Part shown: in pieces, positions 34,120-41,188 of the stretch
Numbering within the stretch: position 1 is the stretch's first letter
Layout: every line of letters begins with the position of its first letter
Source: Candidatus Binatia bacterium
Lineage (GTDB): Bacteria; Vulcanimicrobiota; Vulcanimicrobiia; Vulcanimicrobiales; Vulcanimicrobiaceae
Direction: 5' to 3'
Assembly (NCBI GenBank): GCA_035544215.1
Contig: DATKHY010000007.1
Span: forward strand, 1,426,001 to 1,490,000
Length of the DNA stretch: 64,000 nucleotides
Notes under the pieces: generated by a model
What the model saw: only the letters and a program-made list of their open reading frames with translations
What the model was told of the DNA's origin: nothing
Databases searched by the model: none
Translations under genes and position numbers: made by a program

Positions 34120-36180
34120 TTACAGCCCGAGCTTGTTCAGATCGACCGCAAGCGTGCCATCGGCCTTGCGCAGCTCTTTCAGCGGATCGTCCGTGTAGTC
34201 CAGATAAACCAGCCCCATGAAGATCTCGAGCGGCCACGCGTGCATCTTGTGGTCGTTGGCGACGTCGATCACCGTCTTACCGGAATCCTTCGCCTGCGCG
34301 ATCACGTCTTCGGGCGTGCTCTTGATGTCGGCCGCGATGATGGTCGCCGCCGCCACTTCGCCCGGCGTCAGCCCGTCGCGCAGCATCGTGCGATAGCTTA
34401 TGCCGTTGCTGCCGAAGCGCTGCTGCAACGCGTACTGCAGCGTCGAGTACAGCTCCGGCGAGGTGCCGAGGCCGAGCAGTGTGATGCGCGTCGAGAGCTG
34501 GCGCGAGCGCGCCAGATTGAACAGTTGCGCCCCTTCCGACGCCTCGGTGGCGGCCGTGTTGAAATCGTCGACCGACTTCTTCATCATCGGCAGCAGGTCG
34601 TCGTATTCGCTCAGGCTGATGTCGCCGTTGAAGTTCAGCGACGCGTGGTCGAGCGCTTTGAGAAATTCGTCGAGGTCGCCCAGCGACTGATCGAGCGTCG
34701 TCATCGACGCACGCGCAGCGTCCACCGACCGCAGCATATCGCCATCGGCGAGCGACAACTCGTTGACCATCTGCGGATATGCCGGCAAAATCGCCAGCGA
34801 CTCAGTCGGAACGGGCCTCATCGCGAACGGCGCGAGCATCTCCTCATAGATGTCGGCGCTCTCCTTGAGCAGCCCGGCCTCTTTGTTCTTTTCGAGCGTG
34901 CCGATGCCGCCGATCGGACTCGAGTCGCCGCCCGCGTCTTGCAGCGCGCTGTTTACCGAGCGCGTCATCGAGTTGAGATTCTTGACGACGGCCTCCACGC
35001 GCGAGCCGCGCTTGACGTTGACGCGGCTCAGGTCCGGAACCTCGTATTGCAGCGTCTCGAGCCGGCTCTGCACCGACTTGAGCTGATCTTTGCCCTCGGT
35101 CTCGCGCGCTGCGATCTCGCCGGCGGCCTGCACGTGGGCCGCCTGTGCCGCCTGGACCGCGCTCTGCAGCTTCGGCAGGTTCGGCTTGTCGAGCGTCACG
35201 CGCTGGACTTCCATCTGCCGCAGCGCGCTGATGCGCGCGTTGGCCGTTGCCCGCGTCGCGGAGTTGCCGAGCTGCGCGGCCTCTGCCAGCGTCTGCTCGC
35301 TCTTGTTCGGTTGACCGAGCGCGAGCTCGGATTGACCGAGGTCGAGCAGCGCCTCGGAGCTCTGGGGATCGCGCTTGAGGATCTCGTCGAGGCGCAGTCG
35401 GGAGAAGTCGTACCGCGCGCGCTCCTCGTCGCTCGACGCCTGCACGAGCTCTTGGCCCGTCGTCACCGTCTGCGGATTGAGCTCAGGATAGCCCATCAGG
35501 TGCGCCACGCGGGCGCTCGGATCCGGATGGTCCTCGAGGTACTTGCTCACGGCGTCGCTGTGCTCGTCTTGCAACACCGCGAGATGCGCCATCATCGTGA
35601 CCATGGATTCGGGATCATAGCCGGCGCGCGACATCAGCTGGAGGCCGTAGCGGTCGGCCTGAATCTCGTCCTCGCGCGAAACTTTCGCCATCAGGCCCGC
35701 CTCGGCCAGGCCGCCGAACTCGTAGATGATCGGCGAGAAGATCGACGCGATGCCGAACAGGATGTTGAGGATTTCGGCCTTGGAATACATCGACAGCACG
35801 TGGCGGCGCTCGATGTGACCCGTCTCGTGGCCGATGACGCTCGCCAGCTCGTCGTCCGACTGAACGAAGTCGACCAGGCCCTCGTTGACGTAGACGAAGC
35901 CGCCCAGCGTCGCGAACGAGTTCACCTGGGTGTCCTTGATGATCTTGACCGAGTACGGGACGTCCTTGCGCGCCACTTGATTCCAAAGGTTGCCGGCGAC
36001 GCCTTGCACGTAGGCGTTGAGCAGCGGATCGGTCTCGACCACGCTGCTGGCGACGATCTGCAGATCCTCCGATTGGCCGAGGGCGATCTCGGCCTGCGTC
36101 GACATGGCCGAAACGCGCGCCGGATGCATCGCGCTCAGCAGTGACGCGATGACGAGGAGGGGAATGATGCGACGCAGCAT
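34120..36180 (-). CDS. M48-family metalloprotease, BepA-like, with long C-terminal extension
   Basis: The 686-residue protein has a signal peptide (IPLLVIASLLSAMHPARVSA) and an M48 domain with the zinc motif HETGH (118-122) and the third ligand Glu172 in DEIQAD. The phrase VNSFATLGGFVYVNEGLVDF and the DHPDPSARVAHL box are typical of BepA/YfgC-type periplasmic proteases that police outer-membrane protein assembly. After a TPR-like stretch (about 265-330) comes a 350-residue mostly helical, unrecognised extension. ATG 36180 has GAGGAAG upstream. Given the bam genes in the same window, an envelope quality-control role is likely. Confidence 0.85.
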   Translation of the reverse strand: MLRRIIPLLVIASLLSAMHPARVSAMSTQAEIALGQSEDLQIVASSVVETDPLLNAYVQGVAGNLWNQVARKDVPYSVKIIKDTQVNSFATLGGFVYVNEGLVDFVQSDDELASVIGHETGHIERRHVLSMYSKAEILNILFGIASIFSPIIYEFGGLAEAGLMAKVSREDEIQADRYGLQLMSRAGYDPESMVTMMAHLAVLQDEHSDAVSKYLEDHPDPSARVAHLMGYPELNPQTVTTGQELVQASSDEERARYDFSRLRLDEILKRDPQSSEALLDLGQSELALGQPNKSEQTLAEAAQLGNSATRATANARISALRQMEVQRVTLDKPNLPKLQSAVQAAQAAHVQAAGEIAARETEGKDQLKSVQSRLETLQYEVPDLSRVNVKRGSRVEAVVKNLNSMTRSVNSALQDAGGDSSPIGGIGTLEKNKEAGLLKESADIYEEMLAPFAMRPVPTESLAILPAYPQMVNELSLADGDMLRSVDAARASMTTLDQSLGDLDEFLKALDHASLNFNGDISLSEYDDLLPMMKKSVDDFNTAATEASEGAQLFNLARSRQLSTRITLLGLGTSPELYSTLQYALQQRFGSNGISYRTMLRDGLTPGEVAAATIIAADIKSTPEDVIAQAKDSGKTVIDVANDHKMHAWPLEIFMGLVYLDYTDDPLKELRKADGTLAVDLNKLGL

Positions 36181-36279
36181 GCTGTTTACTTCCTCTTAGC
36201 AAACGGACGAGCCCGCTCGGAGTCTACGCCCGGTCACTGTGTATTATATGTGGAAAAGGCTTAAGAAGTTGCGAGTCCT

Positions 36280-37188
36280 TTGTGGATACCGAGGGGGATT
36301 AATCCAATTCTTCTCGCACAGCGCAGCGTGACGCTCTTGCGGGGAAGGCGGGACGGCCTTGAAGTGTCGCTATCAGAACGCGACTTCGAGGAGGCTTGTG
36401 ACGAGCTGGAAGCTCGCCTCGCCGAGCAGCCCAGCTTCTATCGCGGGTCGTCTGCGGTCGTGAATTTCGGCGACGCCTGCCCCTCGGATGCAGTTCTCGC
36501 CCGCCTGCGCGGCGTGCTGGACGGGGCCGGAATCAGCCTGCGCGCCCTTTCCGGCAGCGCGGGCGGCCTCGCGGATCTCGCGCACGAGCGAGGACTGGAC
36601 TACGAGGCGTCCGCGACTGCGCCGGCGCCGCCAGTGCCGCCGGCCGCCCCCTCGGAGAGCCAGATGCAACTCTCCGACGCGGCACGCTCACTGGTGGCCG
36701 ACTTCGCCGGCGCGCGCGGCGACATCGCGCAGCGCCGCAGGCGCGGCGAGGCCAGCGTACCGCGGCTGCGAAGCGAGTCCCGCAGCGCGCGCCCGCCCGC
36801 GTTGCACGTCGTGGAGGCCGCGCCGGGCACACTCTATCATCCCGGGACGCTGCGCGGCGGCCAGGTGCTGCATCACACGGGAAACATCGTCGTCGTCGGC
36901 GACGTGAACCCCGGCGCCGAGCTGGTCGCGACGGGCGACATCGTGGTGTTCGGACGCCTGCGCGGCATCGCGCACGCCGGCGCCGGCGGCGACGAGACCG
37001 CGCGGATCTACGCGCTCGACCTGTCCGCGACGCAACTGCGCATCGCCACATTCATCGCGGCCGAACAGGAAAACAAGCCGCGCAGGACCGCGGTGCCCGA
37101 AGCAGCGCTCGCGCGCGACGGCGGCATCCTCGTGTTGCCGCTCGATCGCCTCGGCGAGGCCGAAAACGCGGGAGCTGCCCCGGCATGA
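36280..37188 (+). CDS. minC: Septum site-determining protein MinC
   Basis: MinC blocks FtsZ assembly away from midcell and is targeted by MinD. The N-terminal domain begins AQRSVTLLRGRRDGLEVSL; a Pro-rich linker (about 108-130) follows; the C-terminal beta-helix (about 183-260) has GTLRGGQVLHHTGNIVVVGDVNPGAELVATGDIVVFG. The start is unclear: TTG 36280 is the longest option, GTG 36328 trims the first strand, and the only strong purine ribosome binding site (GAGGGGG, 36291-36297) points to an ATT at 36307. The 3' end overlaps minD by 4 bases. Confidence 0.9.
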   Translation: MWIPRGINPILLAQRSVTLLRGRRDGLEVSLSERDFEEACDELEARLAEQPSFYRGSSAVVNFGDACPSDAVLARLRGVLDGAGISLRALSGSAGGLADLAHERGLDYEASATAPAPPVPPAAPSESQMQLSDAARSLVADFAGARGDIAQRRRRGEASVPRLRSESRSARPPALHVVEAAPGTLYHPGTLRGGQVLHHTGNIVVVGDVNPGAELVATGDIVVFGRLRGIAHAGAGGDETARIYALDLSATQLRIATFIAAEQENKPRRTAVPEAALARDGGILVLPLDRLGEAENAGAAPA

Positions 37189-37976
37189 GCGCGCGCAAGA
37201 TCGTCCTCACGTCCGGCAAGGGCGGCGTTGGCAAGACGACGACGACGGCCAACCTCGGGGCTACGCTCGCCAAGCGCGGACATCGCGTCATCCTGATCGA
37301 CGCGGACATCGGCCTGCGCAACCTCGACCTCGTGCTCGGATTGGAGAAGCGCATCGTGTTCGACCTCGTCGAGGTCGCCGAGGGCCGCTGTCAGCTGCGC
37401 CAGGCGTTGATCAGGGACAAGCGTTTCGAATCGCTCGCGGTTTTGCCGGCCGCGCAGACGCGCGAGAAAGATGCGATCACGCCGGAGCAGTTTTCCGCCA
37501 TCGTCGACCGCGCGGCGGAGCAGGCCGATTACGTGCTGATCGACTCGCCTGCCGGGATCGAAACCGGTTTTCGCAACGCGGTCGCGGGCGCGAGCGAGGC
37601 GATCGTCGTGACGACGCCGGAGGTCAGCTCGATTCGCGACGCCGACCGCGTCGTCGGCAAGATCGCCGCCGAAGGAAAGCCGATCCGGCTGATCGTCAAT
37701 CGGCTGCGCCCGGACATGGTGCGCAGCGGCGACATGTTGTCGGTCGAGGACGTGTGCGACGTGCTGTCGATCGAGCTGCTCGGCATCGTGCCCGATGACG
37801 AAGAGGTCATCGACACGACCAACCGCGGCGAACCGGTCGTGCTCAGCGACACGAACCGTCTGCGCGGCATCTACGAAAAGATCGCGAGGCGACTCGAGGG
37901 AGAGCTCGTGCCGTTCACGAGCTTCGACGGTCAGGGCTTCCTCGGGCGCCTGCTGGACGCACTGAAAGCGGGGTAA
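37185..37976 (+). CDS. minD: Septum site-determining ATPase MinD (first copy)
   Basis: MinD is the membrane-cycling ATPase of the Min system. The 263-residue protein has the deviant Walker A GKGGVGKT (11-18), switch I/II features (DADIGLRNLDLVLGLE, VLIDSPAGIETGFRNA), the NRLRPDMV region and a C-terminal amphipathic helix FLGRLLDALKAG that would serve as the membrane targeting sequence. ATG overlaps minC. It is one of two complete minD genes in tandem; this copy differs from the second in the C-terminal helix and in lacking an N-terminal extension. Confidence 0.93.
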   Translation: MSARKIVLTSGKGGVGKTTTTANLGATLAKRGHRVILIDADIGLRNLDLVLGLEKRIVFDLVEVAEGRCQLRQALIRDKRFESLAVLPAAQTREKDAITPEQFSAIVDRAAEQADYVLIDSPAGIETGFRNAVAGASEAIVVTTPEVSSIRDADRVVGKIAAEGKPIRLIVNRLRPDMVRSGDMLSVEDVCDVLSIELLGIVPDDEEVIDTTNRGEPVVLSDTNRLRGIYEKIARRLEGELVPFTSFDGQGFLGRLLDALKAG

Positions 37977-37982
37977 CACAGC

Positions 37983-38837
37983 GTGCACCAAGTCGAGTCG
38001 ATTCAGTCCACGCCGGAAGCGAGCGCCGCGCCCGCCAAGCTAGGTCGCGCGATCGTGCTGACGTCGGGAAAGGGCGGCGTGGGCAAGACCACGACGACCG
38101 CCAACCTCGGCACCGCGCTCGCGCGCCGCGGATCGAGCGTCGTGCTCATCGACGCCGACGTGGGCCTGCGCAATCTCGACATCGTGCTCGGACTCGAGAG
38201 CCGCATCACGCACCATCTGCTCGACGTGCTCGAGGACCGCGTGACGCTCGACGACGCGCTGATCGCCGACAAGCACAGTGAGAATCTCTTTCTGCTCGCC
38301 GCGGCTCAATCGCGCGAGAAGGACGAAGTCGAGACGCCCAAGATGCAGGCGCTGGTCGCTTCGCTGCGCGAGCGCTTCGACTATGTCTTGATCGATTGCC
38401 CGGCCGGGATCGAGCTCGGATTCAAGAACGCGGTTGCGGGCGCCGAAGAGGCCATCGTCGTGTGCACGCCCGAGGTCTCGGCGGTGCGCGACGTCGATCG
38501 AGTCGTGGGGCTGCTCGGAAACCGCTTCCGTCCGCAGCTCGTGATCAACCGCCTGCGCCCGCAGCTCGTGAAGAAAGGCAAGATGCTGTCGGTCGAAGAC
38601 GTCAACGCGATCCTGCGCCTGCCGTTGCTCGGCGTGATCGCCGACGAGCCCGAGATCATCGTGACGACCAACCGCGGCGAGCCGCTCGCGCTGCGCAAAG
38701 AAAACGCGACGGGAGCGGCCTATCACGCGATCGCGGCGCGGCTCGCGGGCGACGACGTCCCGCCGCCGATGCCGCCGGCCGCGAAGCCGACGCTGTTCGA
38801 GCGCATCGGCTCGCTCGTTGGAAGGAAGCGCTCATGA
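37983..38837 (+). CDS. minD: Septum site-determining ATPase MinD (second copy)
   Basis: The 284-residue protein starts at GTG 37983, six bases after the first minD. A 20-residue N-terminal extension precedes the deviant Walker A (29-36). Switch regions DADVGLRNLDIVLGLES and VLIDCPAGIELGFKNA are intact, and a Pro-rich linker leads to the membrane-binding helix TLFERIGSLVGRKRS, which is more basic than that of the first copy. Both copies look catalytically complete, so they may form a heterodimer or bind different partners (MinC, MinE). The stop overlaps minE (ATGA). Confidence 0.92.
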   Translation: MHQVESIQSTPEASAAPAKLGRAIVLTSGKGGVGKTTTTANLGTALARRGSSVVLIDADVGLRNLDIVLGLESRITHHLLDVLEDRVTLDDALIADKHSENLFLLAAAQSREKDEVETPKMQALVASLRERFDYVLIDCPAGIELGFKNAVAGAEEAIVVCTPEVSAVRDVDRVVGLLGNRFRPQLVINRLRPQLVKKGKMLSVEDVNAILRLPLLGVIADEPEIIVTTNRGEPLALRKENATGAAYHAIAARLAGDDVPPPMPPAAKPTLFERIGSLVGRKRS

Positions 38838-39244
38838 TCGAGTTTCTCAAGCGGCTCTTCGGCCACCAGGGCTCGAGCGCGACCGCCAAGGAGCGGCTGC
38901 GCCTCGTCCTGATGACCGATCACCTCGAGCTCGCGCCCGAAATGATCGAGCAGATGAAGCGCGAGCTCGTCGAAGTGATCTCACGCCATGTCGAGGTCGA
39001 TCGCGAACACATCGAAGTGAACTTCGAGCGGCAGGACCGCACGCTCGCGCTGCTGGCCAACATTCCGATCCTCTCCGTCAATCGTCCCAACGGTAAGGCC
39101 GAGTCCACACCGCCGCCTCCCAAACCGCCGAAACCGGCGTCCGCGAAGGCCGCGACGCGCAACGGCGAAGCGCCGCCTTCGCGCAAGCGCCGCCGCCGCA
39201 AGAAGAGCCAAAGCCAGCCCCAGGCATCGACGGCCCCGGCTTAG
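38834..39244 (+). CDS. minE: Cell division topological specificity factor MinE with basic tail
   Basis: MinE stimulates MinD ATPase and drives its oscillation. The 136-residue protein has the membrane-binding N-terminus IEFLKRLFG, the MinD-binding helix/strand (TAKERLRLVLMTDHLELAP) and the dimer domain (EMIEQMKRELVEVISRHVEVD to about residue 78). Canonical MinE is about 88 residues; here a Pro-rich linker and a strongly basic tail (RKRRRRKK) add about 50 residues. ATG overlaps the second minD by 4 bases. Confidence 0.92.
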   Translation: MIEFLKRLFGHQGSSATAKERLRLVLMTDHLELAPEMIEQMKRELVEVISRHVEVDREHIEVNFERQDRTLALLANIPILSVNRPNGKAESTPPPPKPPKPASAKAATRNGEAPPSRKRRRRKKSQSQPQASTAPA

Positions 39245-39253
39245 TTCTTCCAG

Positions 39254-40387
39254 ATGGCCGTCCTAGCGCTCGGCGGCGACGCGCGGCGTTACTTTCGTAA
39301 CTTCAACTGGTGGCTCGCCGCGGGCGGCCTGCTGATTGCGCTGGTAGGACTCGTGTGCATCCGGTCGGCCGATCTGCACTCTCCCGGCAGCGCGGGCGAG
39401 TTTCAAAAGCAGATCCTGTATCTCGTGCTCGGCGTGGCGATCATGATCGGCGTTTCGTTCGTCGACTATCGCACGTGGCAGCGCTGGGCGCCGGCGCTGT
39501 ACGCGGTCAACCTGCTGTTGCTGCTCTTCATCCTGCGCGGTGGGCACTCGGCGATGGGAGCTCAGCGCTGGATTTCGTTGGGTCCGCTCGGGACGTTTCA
39601 GCCGTCTGAACCGGCCAAGCTCGTCATTGCGATCGCGCTCGCGGCGGTGCTGTGCCGCGGCACGTACGAGAACCTGCAGGACCTCTGGAAGCCGCTGCTG
39701 ACCGTCGCGATCCCCGCGCTCGTAATCCTCAAGCAGCCCGATCTCGGCACGTCGCTGGTGCTGCTCGCGATCCTTACCGTCGAGCTCTTCTTTGCGCTGC
39801 CCAAGCTCGGCGATTTCGGCATTTACGTGGCCGCGCTGCTGGTCGTCGCGGCCGGCGCGATCGGCACGAACGCCGTGCTCAAGCCGTTCCAGCGCGCGCG
39901 GCTCTTCGTCTTTCTCAATCCGAAGGCCGATCCCCAAGGGTCGGGCTACAACCTCGACCAGTCGAAGATTGCCGTCGGCAACGGCGAGTGGTTCGGTCGC
40001 GGACTCTACCACGGTACGCAGACGCAGCTCAACTTCGTGCCGGAACATTCGCGCGACTTCGTCTTCACCGTGCTGGCGGAGGAGTGGGGCTTCGCCGGGG
40101 CCGCGCTGTTGCTCGCGCTGTACGCCGCGGTGCTCTTCGGCGGCATCCGCACGATGCTCGCCGCGCGCGACCGCTTCGGCTTCCTGCTGTCAGCCGGCCT
40201 GGTCGGCATGCTGTTTTTCCACGTCCTCATCAACGTCGGTATGACGATCGGCATCATGCCGATCACGGGAATCCCGCTGCCGTTCATGTCGTACGGCGGA
40301 TCGGCATTGTTGACCGACTTCGCGGCGATCGGCATCCTGCTCAACGTGTACTCGCAGCGGGATCGCGACGTGCTAGGGAACGCGTAG
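39254..40387 (+). CDS. rodA: Rod-shape peptidoglycan polymerase RodA
   Basis: The 377-residue SEDS-family protein has ten hydrophobic segments. Key stretches are RWISLGPLGTFQPSEPAKL, the catalytic-site region KQPDLGTSLVLLAI with its essential Asp, GSGYNLDQSKIAVGNGEWFGRGL, FVPEHSRDFVFTVLAEEWGF and GIPLPFMSYGGSALL. The QPSEPAKL and short C-terminus favour RodA over FtsW. It polymerises glycan strands with a class B PBP in the elongasome. Position right after minCDDE is common in rod-shaped bacteria. The 3' end overlaps the convergent methyltransferase gene by 15 bases. Confidence 0.93.
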   Translation: MAVLALGGDARRYFRNFNWWLAAGGLLIALVGLVCIRSADLHSPGSAGEFQKQILYLVLGVAIMIGVSFVDYRTWQRWAPALYAVNLLLLLFILRGGHSAMGAQRWISLGPLGTFQPSEPAKLVIAIALAAVLCRGTYENLQDLWKPLLTVAIPALVILKQPDLGTSLVLLAILTVELFFALPKLGDFGIYVAALLVVAAGAIGTNAVLKPFQRARLFVFLNPKADPQGSGYNLDQSKIAVGNGEWFGRGLYHGTQTQLNFVPEHSRDFVFTVLAEEWGFAGAALLLALYAAVLFGGIRTMLAARDRFGFLLSAGLVGMLFFHVLINVGMTIGIMPITGIPLPFMSYGGSALLTDFAAIGILLNVYSQRDRDVLGNA

Positions 40388-40981
40388 CGTCGCCACGATC
40401 CCCGCGCGGTCGTCGTACAGCGTTTGGGCGACGTACTTCGCCACGACGTCGCGATGGATCGGCACGTGGTAGAGCAGCGTCACACGATCGCCGGCATGGC
40501 GCGAAACCACGATCCGGTCGAGTACCACGCGCAAGACCTCATGGTCGAACGGATTGAACAGAAACACGACGAGGTCGCCCTTCGGGAAAGCGAAGCGCCG
40601 GGCGTCGCCGCGGCGGATCCGCACGTCGCGGCAATGCAACGCTAACCCGCGCGCGGTCGCGAAGTTCTCGCGCGCGATCGCGTGCAGCGCGGGCGACAGC
40701 TCGATCCCGACGACCTGCTTGAACGGATGCTCCGCCGCGAGCAGCAGGGCGCGGCCCATGCCGCATCCCACGTCCACGAAGGCGGCCGCGCGCACGAGAT
40801 CCTCGGGGACGAAAGCGAGCAGCTCCCCGAACGCCTCGACCGGAACCGGCTCGTAGTGCGTCGCGTGGACGTAGGCATCGCCGGAAGCCGGTTCGAGCTG
40901 GCCGAGCGTCAACAGCGCCTGCGTCGTGACGCCATGGGCCCTGTCGAAGCCCCTCCCGGAGGAACGCCCTGCGCCGGCCAC
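40373..40981 (-). CDS. Class I SAM-dependent methyltransferase
   Basis: The 202-residue protein has the SAM-binding motif I FVDVGCGMGRALLLAA, the acidic loop VVGIELSPALHAIAREN and a motif IV-like DLVVFLFNPFDHEVL. The upstream HYEPVPVEAFGELLAFV is common in a family of uncharacterised methyltransferases. Start GTG 40981 is the longest choice. It converges on rodA with a 15-base overlap. The substrate is unknown. Confidence 0.75.
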   Translation of the reverse strand: MAGAGRSSGRGFDRAHGVTTQALLTLGQLEPASGDAYVHATHYEPVPVEAFGELLAFVPEDLVRAAAFVDVGCGMGRALLLAAEHPFKQVVGIELSPALHAIARENFATARGLALHCRDVRIRRGDARRFAFPKGDLVVFLFNPFDHEVLRVVLDRIVVSRHAGDRVTLLYHVPIHRDVVAKYVAQTLYDDRAGIVATLRVP

Positions 40982-40999
40982 ACTGCGCTCTACTCAAGC

Positions 41000-41125
41000 G
41001 TCGCGCAACCAGCCTGCTGCGGGCAGGGTCGCTACGTAGGAGACCGGAACAAGGTCTCCTGGCTTGCCGGCAGGCTCCGTCGCGGGGACGTAGGGCCGCG
41101 GGCAAAGCCTTTTTGCAAGAATTTT
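41000..41125 (+). ncRNA. Candidate structured leader upstream of the RNase E/G gene
   Basis: The 207-base gap before the RNase E/G gene holds a run of hairpins: CCTGC/GCAGG (41013-41027), a perfect 8-bp stem AGGAGACC/GGTCTCCT with loop GGAACAA (41038-41060), and GCAAA/TTTGC around 41103-41117 followed by six T (41122-41127), which resembles an intrinsic terminator. The motif GTCGC..ACGTAGG occurs twice (near 41028 and 41079). I do not recognise a known RNA family on either strand. RNase E genes are commonly autoregulated through their leader, so an attenuator is plausible. Confidence 0.4.
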
Positions 41126-41188
41126 TTAAAACGAGCCGGCCGGGGCGGCGCCTAGCCGCGAGAGGCGGGCTCTACAATTGAGGACAAT

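Noticed and set aside
36242-36250. TATTATATG as a -10 box for minC
   Set aside because: AT-rich and well placed, but no -35 match at suitable spacing, so it is not reported as a promoter.
40940-40975. Possible third copy of the PALSGVEG-type palindrome (GGGCCCTGTCGAAGCCC)
   Set aside because: Only part of the core matches and the stem is not regular; chance similarity inside the methyltransferase gene is more likely.
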